A stretch of 47,132 bases of DNA from Candidatus Methylomirabilis sp. (GTDB lineage: Bacteria; DYJV01). The notes below the pieces were generated by a model. That model made no database searches. It was not told the origin of the DNA and saw only the letters and a program-made list of their open reading frames with translations. The position numbers and the translations under genes are program-made. The stretch spans positions 1 to 47,132 of the forward strand of contig DYJV01000009.1 in NCBI GenBank assembly GCA_020722945.1, written 5' to 3'. Below, piece by piece: positions 8,148 to 16,379 of the stretch; position 1 is the first letter of the stretch; each line of letters begins with the position of its first letter.

Positions 8148-8152
8148 CAAAT
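8133..8152. promoter_or_regulatory. Perfect dyad overlapping a -10 region, candidate operator
   Basis: ATTTGAG (8133-8139), a 6-base centre TATATT, and CTCAAAT (8146-8152). Arms of seven bases match perfectly. Its place over the -10 box suggests repression, perhaps autoregulation by the downstream regulator. In AT-rich DNA a chance dyad cannot be excluded. Confidence 0.4.
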
Positions 8153-8178
8153 AAATTTTACTCTTTAAGGGGATAATC

Positions 8179-9534
8179 TTGGATGATATTAGAATTTTAG
8201 TTGTTGAAGATGATTTGTCGGCACTTGAGTCGTTAATTGAGATATTAAAGATAGATAATTTTGACGTTGTTGGATTTAGTGACCCTTTAAAAGCTTTGGA
8301 GTATTTTAAAAATAATGAAATTGACTTAGTTTTGTCAGATATAAAGATGCCCCATCTTGACGGATTGAAACTTCTTGAGAAGATAAAAAATATCAGTAAA
8401 GAGACAGAAGTTATCCTTATGACTGCTTTTGGGGATATAAATAGTGCTGTTGATGCTGTAAAAAAAGGAGCAAACCACTACATTCTAAAACCTGTAAATT
8501 ACGATGAATTGAAAAATCAGATATTAAAAATCTCTGAATTTAGAAAATTAAGAAATATTGTATCAGATTCATCTTCTATTGGCATCCAAATGGTAGCTGT
8601 TTCCCCACAAATAAAAAAGATATTAGAGTTTTCCAAGAAAGTTGCAGCCACAGATTCTGCTGTTCTTATAGAGGGTGAGACAGGAACAGGTAAAGAGTTA
8701 GTCTCCAAATTTATCCATCATAACAGTTCAAGAAGCAAAGCAATCTTCCTACCTATCAACTGTGCTGCTCTTCCAAAGGAGCTCCTTGAAGCAGAGCTGT
8801 TTGGATTTGAAAAAGGGAGTTTTACAGGTGCCATTAATTCAAAAAAGGGTAAATTTTTACTTGCAGATGGAGGAACTATCTTTTTGGATGAGATATCAGA
8901 GATGGATTATGATATTCAAGCCAAATTGCTTAGGGTTCTTGAAGATGGCATTGTTACAAGGATAGGTTCTGACAAAAATTTTAAAACAGATATCAGAATA
9001 ATTGCAGCTACCAATAAAAATTTAGAACAACTTGTTCAGCAAGGGAACTTCCGTAAAGACCTTTTTTTTAGACTCAATGTTTTTAAGATAAAATTACCTT
9101 CACTTACTCAAAGGCGAGAAGATATTTTGCCACTTGTTGAGATGTTTATCAAAAATTACTCCAAAAAATACAATAAAAATATTAAAAGCATACTCCCATC
9201 AGCATTTGAGATCCTATCTAATTACAATTTCCCCGGTAATATTAGGGAGCTTAAACATATAATAGAGAGAGCAGTGATAGTAGCAAAAGGTGATTTTATT
9301 GAAGATAACGATATACTCCTTTATAAACTTGAAGATACACAGCATACAGATGATTTTATTCTAATCCCTTACAGTTTATCACTTAAAGATGCTGAAAATA
9401 AGATAATAATAGAAACATTAAAAAAACATAATTTTGACAAAAGGAAAACTGCCGATATACTCGGTATAAGCGTAAGAAAGATAGAGTTGAGATTTAAGGA
9501 GATTGGGACATCACTCAAAGAGTTAAAAAGTTGA
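8179..9534 (+). CDS. Sigma-54-dependent response regulator, NtrC family
   Basis: Two-component transcription activator. Receiver domain residues 1-120 have Asp11/Asp12, the phospho-acceptor Asp54 and Lys104. The AAA+ domain (about 140-375) has Walker A GETGTGKE at 166-173, the sigma-54 contact loop as GSFTGA at 213-218 (usual GAFTGA), and Walker B GGTIFLDEIS at 231-240. A Fis-type helix-turn-helix ends the protein (KRKTADILGISVRKIELRFKEIG). The start is TTG with AAGGGG at 8168-8173. No sensor kinase adjoins it, so input and targets are unknown. Its length (451 aa) is standard. Confidence 0.92.
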   Translation: MDDIRILVVEDDLSALESLIEILKIDNFDVVGFSDPLKALEYFKNNEIDLVLSDIKMPHLDGLKLLEKIKNISKETEVILMTAFGDINSAVDAVKKGANHYILKPVNYDELKNQILKISEFRKLRNIVSDSSSIGIQMVAVSPQIKKILEFSKKVAATDSAVLIEGETGTGKELVSKFIHHNSSRSKAIFLPINCAALPKELLEAELFGFEKGSFTGAINSKKGKFLLADGGTIFLDEISEMDYDIQAKLLRVLEDGIVTRIGSDKNFKTDIRIIAATNKNLEQLVQQGNFRKDLFFRLNVFKIKLPSLTQRREDILPLVEMFIKNYSKKYNKNIKSILPSAFEILSNYNFPGNIRELKHIIERAVIVAKGDFIEDNDILLYKLEDTQHTDDFILIPYSLSLKDAENKIIIETLKKHNFDKRKTADILGISVRKIELRFKEIGTSLKELKS

Positions 9535-9561
9535 TATTATAAAAGTCTACACCTTTATATT

Positions 9562-11193
9562 TTATATATCTTTAGGTAATTCATTCAATGTTCTTACAGA
9601 TGTCTCTAAAGACTTGGTTTCTGGAATATCTTTATCCATCAAACTCCCTCCTATCTCTTTAAGTTTCTTCACCTGAGGGATAAATCTACTTTCAAGTGAA
9701 CCTATCACCTTATTATAATTTTGTGTTGCTTGATTGAGATTCTGCCCAAGTAAACTGATATGTTGGATAAGGGTGTTTATCCTGTTGTAAAGTTCTACAC
9801 CTGCATCTCTTATCTGGTAAATATTTTCCGCAACTCTTACCTGCTGCCAACTAAAAGCTATTGTTTTTAGCATCGTTATTAATGTGGTAGGTGTGGCAAA
9901 TATAATTTTGTTGTTCATAGCATCCTCTATCAAACTTCTATCTATTTCAAGAGCTGCACCAAAAGAGGATTCTATCTGCATATACATTATTACATAATCG
10001 GGTGAATCCTGGAATTGGCTCCAGTAAGATTTGCTGCTGAGAGTTTTTAGATGCTCCCTCACTGCTGCTGCATGTTTAATCATAAATCCCTTTTTATCAT
10101 TTTCATCTATTGTCTCAAATATCTGAATATATGATGCAAGTGGAACTTTGGCATCAACTATCACTCGTCTCTGCCCCGGGAGATTTACTATCATATCTGG
10201 CCTTAACCTTCCTGCCTCTGTGGTCAGTGATGTCTGTTCGTCAAAATCACAAAACTCTGACATCCCCGCAAACTCGACAACCCTACGTAATCCAATTTCA
10301 CCATATCTACCCCTAACATGGGAAGTTTTGAGAGCTGAAACAAGTGTATTGGTCTCTTTTTGTAGTTTGGTGGTTGTTTCTTTCACATTATCGAGAAATA
10401 CTTTGATCTCTGAATATGCACCCTGTCTTGCTTTTTCGATCTCTTGAATTTTATTATCAAATTTGTTTAGACTTTCATTTATAGGTTTGAGCATAGAATC
10501 TATAGCTTGCTGCCTTTTTTCAAGGTCACCCCTTGATTCATTTATATATTTTTCAAGCGTGGTTTTTGCAAGAGCAATAAATGAGTCATTGTTCCTCTTC
10601 AAAGCCTCCGAAGAAATAAGTCCAAACGACTCTCTTAATGAAGTATTTATATCTTCAATAAATTTTTTCTGTTCATTGATGGCTTTTACTGCTTCATTAT
10701 ATTTGGCTGAAAAATCAGCATTGGCAGTTTTGAGACTAATATTCTCATCAGATATAACATTTTTTTCACTATTTAATTTTTCAATGGTTAATTTTAGTTC
10801 TGAGATAGATAAATTTGCTTCATTAAGAGTGGTCTCCGCCTTTGTTCTGAGTGATTCCGCTTTAATAAGAGAGTCATTAAGTTTTAAAATATCTTCATTT
10901 AAAGACAAAATAACCCTACTCTTCTCCTCTATCTGTTTAGCTGCTTCATTATATTGGGTTTCAAACTTTACATGCTCTTTCTGTTCTATTTGCAAAGTTT
11001 CAGAAATTTTGTTTAATGAGATTTCAAGTTGTGAAAGATTCTTTTTGGTCTGCTCATGAGAAGTTTTTTCATTATCAAGCATTAGTTGTAATTCTGAGAT
11101 AGCTCTTCCCAATTGCAATTTTGAGATAAAAAATCCCAGAAGAGAGCCTATTACAATCCCACTAACTAACATTACAATTGATGTTGCCTCCAT
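9562..11193 (-). CDS. rmuC: DNA recombination protein RmuC
   Basis: RmuC family, thought to limit inversions at short inverted repeats. One N-terminal membrane helix (VMLVSGIVIGSLLGFFI) anchors a long coiled coil to about residue 260. The nuclease-like domain follows, with RGRYGEIGLRRVVEFAGM, GRLRPDMIVNLPG and VIVDAKVPL, the family signature. The ATG at 11191-11193 is chosen for the strong AAAGGGGG just upstream; an in-frame start eight codons earlier is less likely. It converges with the regulator gene, with 27 bases between. Confidence 0.93.
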   Translation of the reverse strand: MEATSIVMLVSGIVIGSLLGFFISKLQLGRAISELQLMLDNEKTSHEQTKKNLSQLEISLNKISETLQIEQKEHVKFETQYNEAAKQIEEKSRVILSLNEDILKLNDSLIKAESLRTKAETTLNEANLSISELKLTIEKLNSEKNVISDENISLKTANADFSAKYNEAVKAINEQKKFIEDINTSLRESFGLISSEALKRNNDSFIALAKTTLEKYINESRGDLEKRQQAIDSMLKPINESLNKFDNKIQEIEKARQGAYSEIKVFLDNVKETTTKLQKETNTLVSALKTSHVRGRYGEIGLRRVVEFAGMSEFCDFDEQTSLTTEAGRLRPDMIVNLPGQRRVIVDAKVPLASYIQIFETIDENDKKGFMIKHAAAVREHLKTLSSKSYWSQFQDSPDYVIMYMQIESSFGAALEIDRSLIEDAMNNKIIFATPTTLITMLKTIAFSWQQVRVAENIYQIRDAGVELYNRINTLIQHISLLGQNLNQATQNYNKVIGSLESRFIPQVKKLKEIGGSLMDKDIPETKSLETSVRTLNELPKDI

Positions 11194-11518
11194 AAATCCC
11201 CCTTTATCAGATATCAAAATCTAATTTTTTGTAGATATAGAAATATGGTAAAGTATAAAATAAAGTTATAAAAAGCAAGAATATTTTATTTTCTAATCGT
11301 TTTAGAATATTTTTTGATAACTAATTTTTGTAATTAAGAAATTCCTCTATTTCTATATTTAATGAAAATATTATTGTTCTAAAATTTGCTTTGAAAAATA
11401 AAAAAAATAAGTGACTTTTTTTCTGATTATAGTATATAAATCAATCAATGTAAATTTTTTTACAACATAACATCTTTTGATTTTATAATATAGCCAAACT
11501 TTATTTAAAGGAGATGAT
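11194..11518. other. AT-rich divergent intergenic region
   Basis: About 325 bases between divergent rmuC and the DUF2148 gene. No gene or stable RNA structure is seen. A TATAAT at 11484-11489 with TTTACA 19 bases upstream could drive the plus-strand gene run, but the spacing is poor. Confidence 0.5.
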
Positions 11519-12052
11519 ATGGTAAGTTTTCAGAGTCAATATGAGAGTGAAGCATCTGTTATAATAGCCCAACTTATGGCAGTTGCAGCCAAGACAGCAC
11601 CTAAAAGTAAGGGGAGTGACAATATCTTTTCTGCTGTTGTTTCTGGTGAAGATATCAATATTATCAGAAATCAGATGAAAAGTTACGGTGAGAGTAAAAA
11701 TATCCCATTTTTCATCAGGGATTTTAAATCTACAGAGCATATTACTGCCATTTTACTCATTGGGGTTCAGTCAAACCCACTTGGGCTGCCAGATTGTGGA
11801 TATTGTGGTTTTAAAAACTGTAATGAGTGTGCAAGTAGTGGTGCCAACTGCTTTTTTAATGTTGTTGATATGGGTATTGCACTCGGTTCTGCTGTAAGCA
11901 GTGCTTCTACACTAAAAGTTGATACAAGAATAATGTATTCTATCGGCAGAGCAGCAAGGGATTTAAAAATTTTACCCGATAGATATAACCTTGTTTTGGG
12001 GATACCTATAAGTGTCAAAAGCAAAAGTCCCTTTTTTGATAGGGAGAGTTAA
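11519..12052 (+). CDS. DUF2148 ferredoxin-like protein
   Basis: Small protein of unknown function found mainly in anaerobes. A central cysteine cluster, Cys93, Cys96, Cys101, Cys104 and Cys111 ([13 protein letters not shown]), could hold an iron-sulfur centre. The flanks are Ala/Gly-rich and conserved in the family ([24 protein letters not shown]). AAAGGAG precedes the ATG. The aminotransferase gene starts 47 bases downstream, probably in the same transcript, which might hint at a redox role in amino-acid metabolism; that is only positional. Confidence 0.85.
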   Translation: MVSFQSQYESEASVIIAQLMAVAAKTAPKSKGSDNIFSAVVSGEDINIIRNQMKSYGESKNIPFFIRDFKSTEHITAILLIGVQSNPLGLPDCGYCGFKNCNECASSGANCFFNVVDMGIALGSAVSSASTLKVDTRIMYSIGRAARDLKILPDRYNLVLGIPISVKSKSPFFDRES

Positions 12053-12099
12053 AATATTTACTGATTCGACTTTTAAATATAACAATTAGGAGGGATAAA

Positions 12100-13266
12100 T
12101 TGGAAGAGTTTTACAGAATAAAAAGATTGCCACCGTATGTTTTTGCTATTGTCAATGACCTTAAAATGAAGCTCAGAAGAGAGGGGGAGGATATTATAGA
12201 TCTCGGAATGGGTAATCCTGATATCCCTACTCCTCAGCATATTGTTGATAAGGTTGCTGAAGCAGTTTATAATCCTCGTAATCACAGATACTCAGCGTCA
12301 AAAGGCATATACAAGCTCAGGGTCGCAATATGTGATAGATATAAAGATAAGTATGGTGTAGATCTTGATCCTGAAAGTGAAGCTATTGCCACAATAGGTG
12401 TAAAAGAGGGGTATTCTCACCTTGTTCTTGCCATTACAAACCCTGGTGATTGTGCTATTGTGTCAAATCCATGTTATCCGATACACTCTTACGCTGTTAT
12501 TATAGCAGGTGGAGACGTGCGAAGTGTCCCTTTTGAAGAGGGTAGAGATTTTCTTGAAGAGATAGAAAAAGTTGTCAAGCAGACTTGGCCTATTCCTAAA
12601 TATATGGTTCTCTCTTTTCCTCATAACCCCACCACTCTCTGTGTTGATATAGATTTCTTTGAAAAGATAGTTGCTTTTGCCAAAGAGAATAATATGTATA
12701 TAATTCATGATTTTGCATATTCAGATATTTCATTTGATGGATACACACCTCCAAGCATACTTCAGGTTAAAGGTGCAAAGGAGAATTGTATCGAGTTTTA
12801 CTCTATGTCAAAATCTTACAGCATGGCTGGTTGGCGGATAGGTTTTGCACTTGGCAACAAAACTTTAATACATGCACTCACACGTCTGAAAAGCTATCTT
12901 GATTACGGTGTATTTCAGCCTTTACAAATTGCTGGCATTACAGCATTAAATTCAGGTCAAGATTGTATAAATGAGATATGTGAAATTTACAAAAGTAGAA
13001 GAGACAAGCTCATTTCAGGTCTGAATAAAGCTGGATGGGAAGTTAAACCCCCTAAAGCAACAATGTTTGTTTGGGCAAAAATTCCTGAAAAATATAGAAA
13101 AATGGGTTCTGTTGAGTTCTCCAAATTTCTTATCAAAGAGTCAAAAGTTGCTGTTTCTCCCGGTATAGGTTTTGGTGAGTATGGTGATGAATATGTTAGG
13201 TTTGCATTAGTAGAAAATGAGATGCGTATTCAGCAGGCTGTAAGAGGGATAAAAAAGATATTTTAA
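12100..13266 (+). CDS. Class I/II PLP aminotransferase (alanine/LL-DAP aminotransferase-like)
   Basis: Fold-type I aminotransferase of 388 aa. The PLP lysine lies in [15 protein letters not shown], and GNPDIPTP near the N-terminus, FPHNPTT and the terminal [13 protein letters not shown] complete the pattern. The sequence most resembles alanine-glyoxylate/AlaC-type and DapL-like enzymes; substrate cannot be fixed from sequence alone. The start is TTG with AGGAGGG seven bases upstream. Its stop overlaps the Nudix ATG by one base (TAATG). Confidence 0.88.
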   Translation: MEEFYRIKRLPPYVFAIVNDLKMKLRREGEDIIDLGMGNPDIPTPQHIVDKVAEAVYNPRNHRYSASKGIYKLRVAICDRYKDKYGVDLDPESEAIATIGVKEGYSHLVLAITNPGDCAIVSNPCYPIHSYAVIIAGGDVRSVPFEEGRDFLEEIEKVVKQTWPIPKYMVLSFPHNPTTLCVDIDFFEKIVAFAKENNMYIIHDFAYSDISFDGYTPPSILQVKGAKENCIEFYSMSKSYSMAGWRIGFALGNKTLIHALTRLKSYLDYGVFQPLQIAGITALNSGQDCINEICEIYKSRRDKLISGLNKAGWEVKPPKATMFVWAKIPEKYRKMGSVEFSKFLIKESKVAVSPGIGFGEYGDEYVRFALVENEMRIQQAVRGIKKIF

Positions 13267-13754
13267 TGAAGTCTGCAGGTGTTCTACTCCTCATACTTCC
13301 GAGTGATAAAATTTTATTTATAAAGAGAAGTTCAAATTTACCTATCCACTCTGGGGAGGTCTCTTTCCCCGGAGGTAAATTTGAATCTACTCTTGACAAT
13401 GATATTCTTGATACTGCAAAGAGAGAGACATTTGAAGAGATCGGCTTACAATATCAAGATTATAAAATCATCGATTCCCTACCCCCTCACAAAACAGTAA
13501 CCACAAATTTTATTGTCAATACTTTTATAGCAAGGTTAATCAGTGAAAAGTGTGATTTTACAATCAATCATTCAGAGGTTGATGAGTTGATTACTATTCC
13601 CATATCCCATCTGAGAGATAGAAAAAATTTTGTAAAAGTTCCTTTAAAAATTGGGGGAGACTTTTATTACAACACTTTTTACTACTACTCCAAATACCTT
13701 ATCTGGGGAGCAACTTCACGGATACTTGATGATTTTTTCAAAAAATATGATTGA
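13266..13754 (+). CDS. Nudix hydrolase, CoA pyrophosphatase (NudL) type
   Basis: 162 aa with a full Nudix box, GGKFES...AKRETFEEIGL, near residues 37-62. It is preceded by the UPF0035-type motif FIKRSSNLPIHSGEVSFPGG seen in coenzyme A diphosphatases. It likely cleaves CoA or its derivatives to phosphopantetheine and 3',5'-ADP. It overlaps the aminotransferase by one base and uvrC by eight, so the three are translated together. Confidence 0.82.
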   Translation: MKSAGVLLLILPSDKILFIKRSSNLPIHSGEVSFPGGKFESTLDNDILDTAKRETFEEIGLQYQDYKIIDSLPPHKTVTTNFIVNTFIARLISEKCDFTINHSEVDELITIPISHLRDRKNFVKVPLKIGGDFYYNTFYYYSKYLIWGATSRILDDFFKKYD

Positions 13755-15543
13755 TGTCAGCACAATCCCAACCAATTCTGGGGTTTATATATTCAAAGAT
13801 TCTGAAAAGATCCTTTATATCGGAAAGGCTCTAAGTCTAAGAAAGAGGGTTAAATCTTACTTTCAGAAGGGTAGAAATAGAAATAGTGTAAAAACAGAAT
13901 TTCTCACTCAGAAGATAGAGAGTATAGAGTGGATCATTACAAATAATGAAGTAGAAGCTCTTATACTTGAAAATAACCTGATAAAAAAGCATAAACCACC
14001 CTACAATATCAGGCTTGTTGATGACAAAACATACCCTTACATAAAGATAGACTTCTCCAAAAAATTCCCTTTTATCGAAATTACAAGAAGTAAAAGTAGT
14101 AAAAGTTCAGTTTATTTTGGTCCATACACAAGTGCTCTAAAATTGAGAGACACACTTAAATTTGTTTATAAAAATTTCCCTTTGAGACGGTGTAAAGATA
14201 GTAAGTTCAAAAGTGCCTCAAAACCTTGTCTTAACTACCAGATAAAGTTGTGTCCTGCACCCTGCTGTGAAAAAATTTCTGAATCAGAGTATAGGAAAAA
14301 TTTAAAAAAGTTAATTCTTTTTCTGAAAGGTAAAAATAAGAAACTTCTAAAAGAGCTTGAAACTGATATGCTACGATACAGTGATAACCTCCAATTTGAA
14401 AAAGCTGCAAGTATAAGGGATCTTATCAATAATATCAAATTAATATCAGAAAATCAGATAATGGAGCACTCATCTTTTTTCAGCAAAGATATCTTCTGCT
14501 GTGAGTATGATGATGAGAGCATATTCTTAATTGTTTTGAGAGTCCGTAGAGGAAAGGTATTGGATTCCGATTTTTTTACTTTTAAAAATCTTGAAATAGA
14601 CAAACAATCTTTTTTTGAAGAGTTTATCCCTAAATATTACAATTTTAAAGACGGTATCCCAGAAAAAATTGTCATTCAGGAGCAAATTGATACAACTCTT
14701 TTGCTAAAATTTTTTGACTACAAATATTCAAAAAAGATAAAAATAGGAAAGACAGCAGATAGTGATGAGGAGAAACTTCTTCAACTTGCCTCAAAAAATC
14801 TAAAGGAGAGAATTTTATATAGTAGAGAAAAAGATTCTTTTCTGCAAAAGATTATGGAAAAGCTCAAATTAAAGAAGATTCCTCAAAGGATAGATGCCTT
14901 TGACATTGCTACTTTTCAGGGAAAATCCTCTGTTGGAACAAGGGTTGTATTTAAAAATGGTAAACCTTTAAAAAAATATTATAGGAAATACAATATTAAA
15001 AGTATCGAGGAGAACTATCTCAACGACTTTGCAATGATAAATGAAGTTGTTTTAAGAAGTTCTAAAGAGTATCTAATATCAGGTGAGAAACCTGATCTTA
15101 TCCTGATAGATGGCGGGAAAGGTCAGCTCAACGCTGCTCTTGCTGCATTAAAAAATTATGGGCTTGATAAAGAAATTGACATTATTTCAATAGCAAAAGA
15201 GCATGAAAAAAATATTGATAGACTCTACCTTCCCAATATAAAAAATCCTTTGAATATGAGCAAGAATCCTGAAATAGTAAAATATTTTATGATGATAAGG
15301 GATGAAGTTCATAGATTTTCTGTAAACTTTCATAATAGAAAAGAGGAGAGTAAAAATTTATCCTCCATACTTGAAAATATTAAAGGGATAAGTAAAAAGC
15401 GAGCTGCAATATTAATGAATCACTTTAAAAGCATTGATGCTATTAAATTAGCAACTCCTCAAGATATCGCATTACTCCCCTCAATGAATCTCCCTTTGGC
15501 TGAGAGTATTGTTTCTTATCTTAACAAAATAAAAAATGAATAG
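13747..15543 (+). CDS. uvrC: Excinuclease ABC subunit C
   Basis: Makes both incisions in nucleotide excision repair. The N-terminal GIY-YIG nuclease has GVYIFKDSEKILYIGKA within the first 30 residues. A UVR helix pair for UvrB contact lies near residue 200 (YSDNLQFEKAASIRDLI). The RNase H-like domain has RIDAFDIATFQG and LILIDGGKGQL, and two helix-hairpin-helix motifs end the protein (IKGISKKRAA). The ATG at 13747 places the GIY-YIG motif at the usual distance; the frame remains open upstream to 13651 inside the Nudix gene, but that extension has no family similarity. 598 aa is a normal length. Confidence 0.95.
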   Translation: MIDVSTIPTNSGVYIFKDSEKILYIGKALSLRKRVKSYFQKGRNRNSVKTEFLTQKIESIEWIITNNEVEALILENNLIKKHKPPYNIRLVDDKTYPYIKIDFSKKFPFIEITRSKSSKSSVYFGPYTSALKLRDTLKFVYKNFPLRRCKDSKFKSASKPCLNYQIKLCPAPCCEKISESEYRKNLKKLILFLKGKNKKLLKELETDMLRYSDNLQFEKAASIRDLINNIKLISENQIMEHSSFFSKDIFCCEYDDESIFLIVLRVRRGKVLDSDFFTFKNLEIDKQSFFEEFIPKYYNFKDGIPEKIVIQEQIDTTLLLKFFDYKYSKKIKIGKTADSDEEKLLQLASKNLKERILYSREKDSFLQKIMEKLKLKKIPQRIDAFDIATFQGKSSVGTRVVFKNGKPLKKYYRKYNIKSIEENYLNDFAMINEVVLRSSKEYLISGEKPDLILIDGGKGQLNAALAALKNYGLDKEIDIISIAKEHEKNIDRLYLPNIKNPLNMSKNPEIVKYFMMIRDEVHRFSVNFHNRKEESKNLSSILENIKGISKKRAAILMNHFKSIDAIKLATPQDIALLPSMNLPLAESIVSYLNKIKNE

Positions 15544-15644
15544 AATTATTATCTTTTTTACTATCTGTGATACAATTTCAATCTTGAAATTATATTCTCC
15601 TGCTATTATTACCTTCTGCTCAAAAGACTATATACGGGGTGGCC

Positions 15645-15774
15645 AATTCCCCTCTACTCAAGGGGTGGCACCGTCAGGTGACTGGGAATTCCCCTCTGCG
15701 GAGGGGTGGCAGGCAGAGCCTGACGGGGAATTCCCCTCTATGGAGGGGTGGCACCGTTAGGTGACGGGGTGGTT
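15645..15774 (+). repeat. Three head-to-tail double-hairpin repeat units, 42-base period
   Basis: Units start at 15645, 15687 and 15729, exactly 42 bases apart, each opening AATTCCCCTCT. The first hairpin loops vary (CTACTCA, TGCG, TATG) while the C/G stems stay. The second hairpin changes sequence but keeps pairing: CGTCA-GG-TGACT in unit 1 (nearly paired), CAGGC-AGA-GCCTG in unit 2, CGTTA-GG-TGACG in unit 3. Confidence 0.85.
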
Positions 15775-15798
15775 GTTTTTTAGTCTTTTCTCTTTTAG

Positions 15799-15829
15799 TT
15801 TTTATTTTTATTTTTATTTTTATTTTTTT
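15799..15829 (+). repeat. TTTTTA microsatellite
   Basis: Four six-base units of TTTTTA followed by seven T. It separates the two groups of hairpin repeats and is a likely site of slippage. Confidence 0.85.
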
Positions 15830-15881
15830 GTTTTTTAGTTTTCTCTTCAGCCTTCAGCACTTGAGCCTTAAACCTGCTCTT

Positions 15882-15969
15882 ATTCCCCTCTTTGGAGGGG
15901 GTGGACAGCGAAGCTGGACGGGAAATTCCCCTCTATGGAGGGGTGTCACCGTCAGGTAACGGGGTGGTC
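15882..15969 (+). repeat. Two more double-hairpin repeat units
   Basis: Units at 15882-15923 and 15924-15969. The first has CCCCTC-TTTG-GAGGGG and a second hairpin CAGC-GAA-GCTG; the second has CCCCTC-TATG-GAGGGG and CGTCA-GG-TAACG, ending GGGGTGGTCATT. The period is again about 42 bases. Confidence 0.8.
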
Positions 15970-16072
15970 ATTCTTTATTTTTTTCCCTCTAAATACTCCC
16001 AACTAATAACTATCTTTCTTTTCCCACGCATATCTTTTCAATTTATGGGGGCAATTATTCTGACATATATGG
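15957..16072 (+). repeat. Long dispersed repeat, right copy
   Basis: Aligns with 1817-1928 in the same orientation, about 14 kb away. It begins within the end of the adjoining hairpin unit (GGGGTGGTCATTCTTTAT), contains ACTCCCAACTAATAACTATC and TTTTCAATTTATGGGG, and ends ATTCTGACATATATGGA. Confidence 0.75.
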
Positions 16073-16379
16073 ATTTTGAATTATTTTTTTAACTAAAAAC
16101 CTCTTGCTCTCAATTTTGATAGCCAAACAAGAAATATCTCAGAGTTGAAACGGGCATCTGGGTAATTGACAATTGATAATTTTTAATGTTGAAAATTAAA
16201 ATTCTATAATATAGAAAAATTTTAAGTTACAAACTTATATTTTTATTAAAAATAATAAAATCCATTAAATTATCTTGACAATTTCAAAAAATTTTTATAG
16301 CAACAAAAAATTATACACTGTTTTATTATTAATAATAAACAGATTTTCTTGTAAAATTAAATGATTAGGAGGATATTAA

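Larger units (their letters stand above)
15544..16379. other. Non-coding, repeat-rich spacer
   Basis: About 835 bases without a supported gene. It contains three tandem plus two further double-hairpin repeat units, a TTTTTA microsatellite and the right copy of the long dispersed repeat. A TTGACA at 16275-16280 with TATAGC at 16296-16301 (spacer 15) might be the promoter of the glutamate synthase gene, though the spacing is short. Short open frames at 15536-15760 and 15892-16092 are translations of the repeats. Confidence 0.75.

Noticed and set aside
10463-11059. 198-codon open frame opposite rmuC
   Set aside because: Antisense of the rmuC coiled coil, whose low-complexity codons leave the opposite strand open; no ribosome binding site or family match.
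13651-13746. Longer uvrC start inside the Nudix gene
   Set aside because: The additional residues have no UvrC similarity and the GIY-YIG motif would sit too far from the N-terminus.
15536-15760. 74-codon plus-strand open frame after uvrC
   Set aside because: Its second half is three translated repeat units (FPS-QGV-like), and the first part lacks any family resemblance.
15645-15774. Regular 42-base direct repeats as a CRISPR array
   Set aside because: The units follow one another without spacers, are internally palindromic twice and there are no cas genes; the same unit occurs singly elsewhere.
15892-16092. 66-codon plus-strand open frame
   Set aside because: Lies wholly inside the hairpin repeats and the long dispersed repeat; no start signal.
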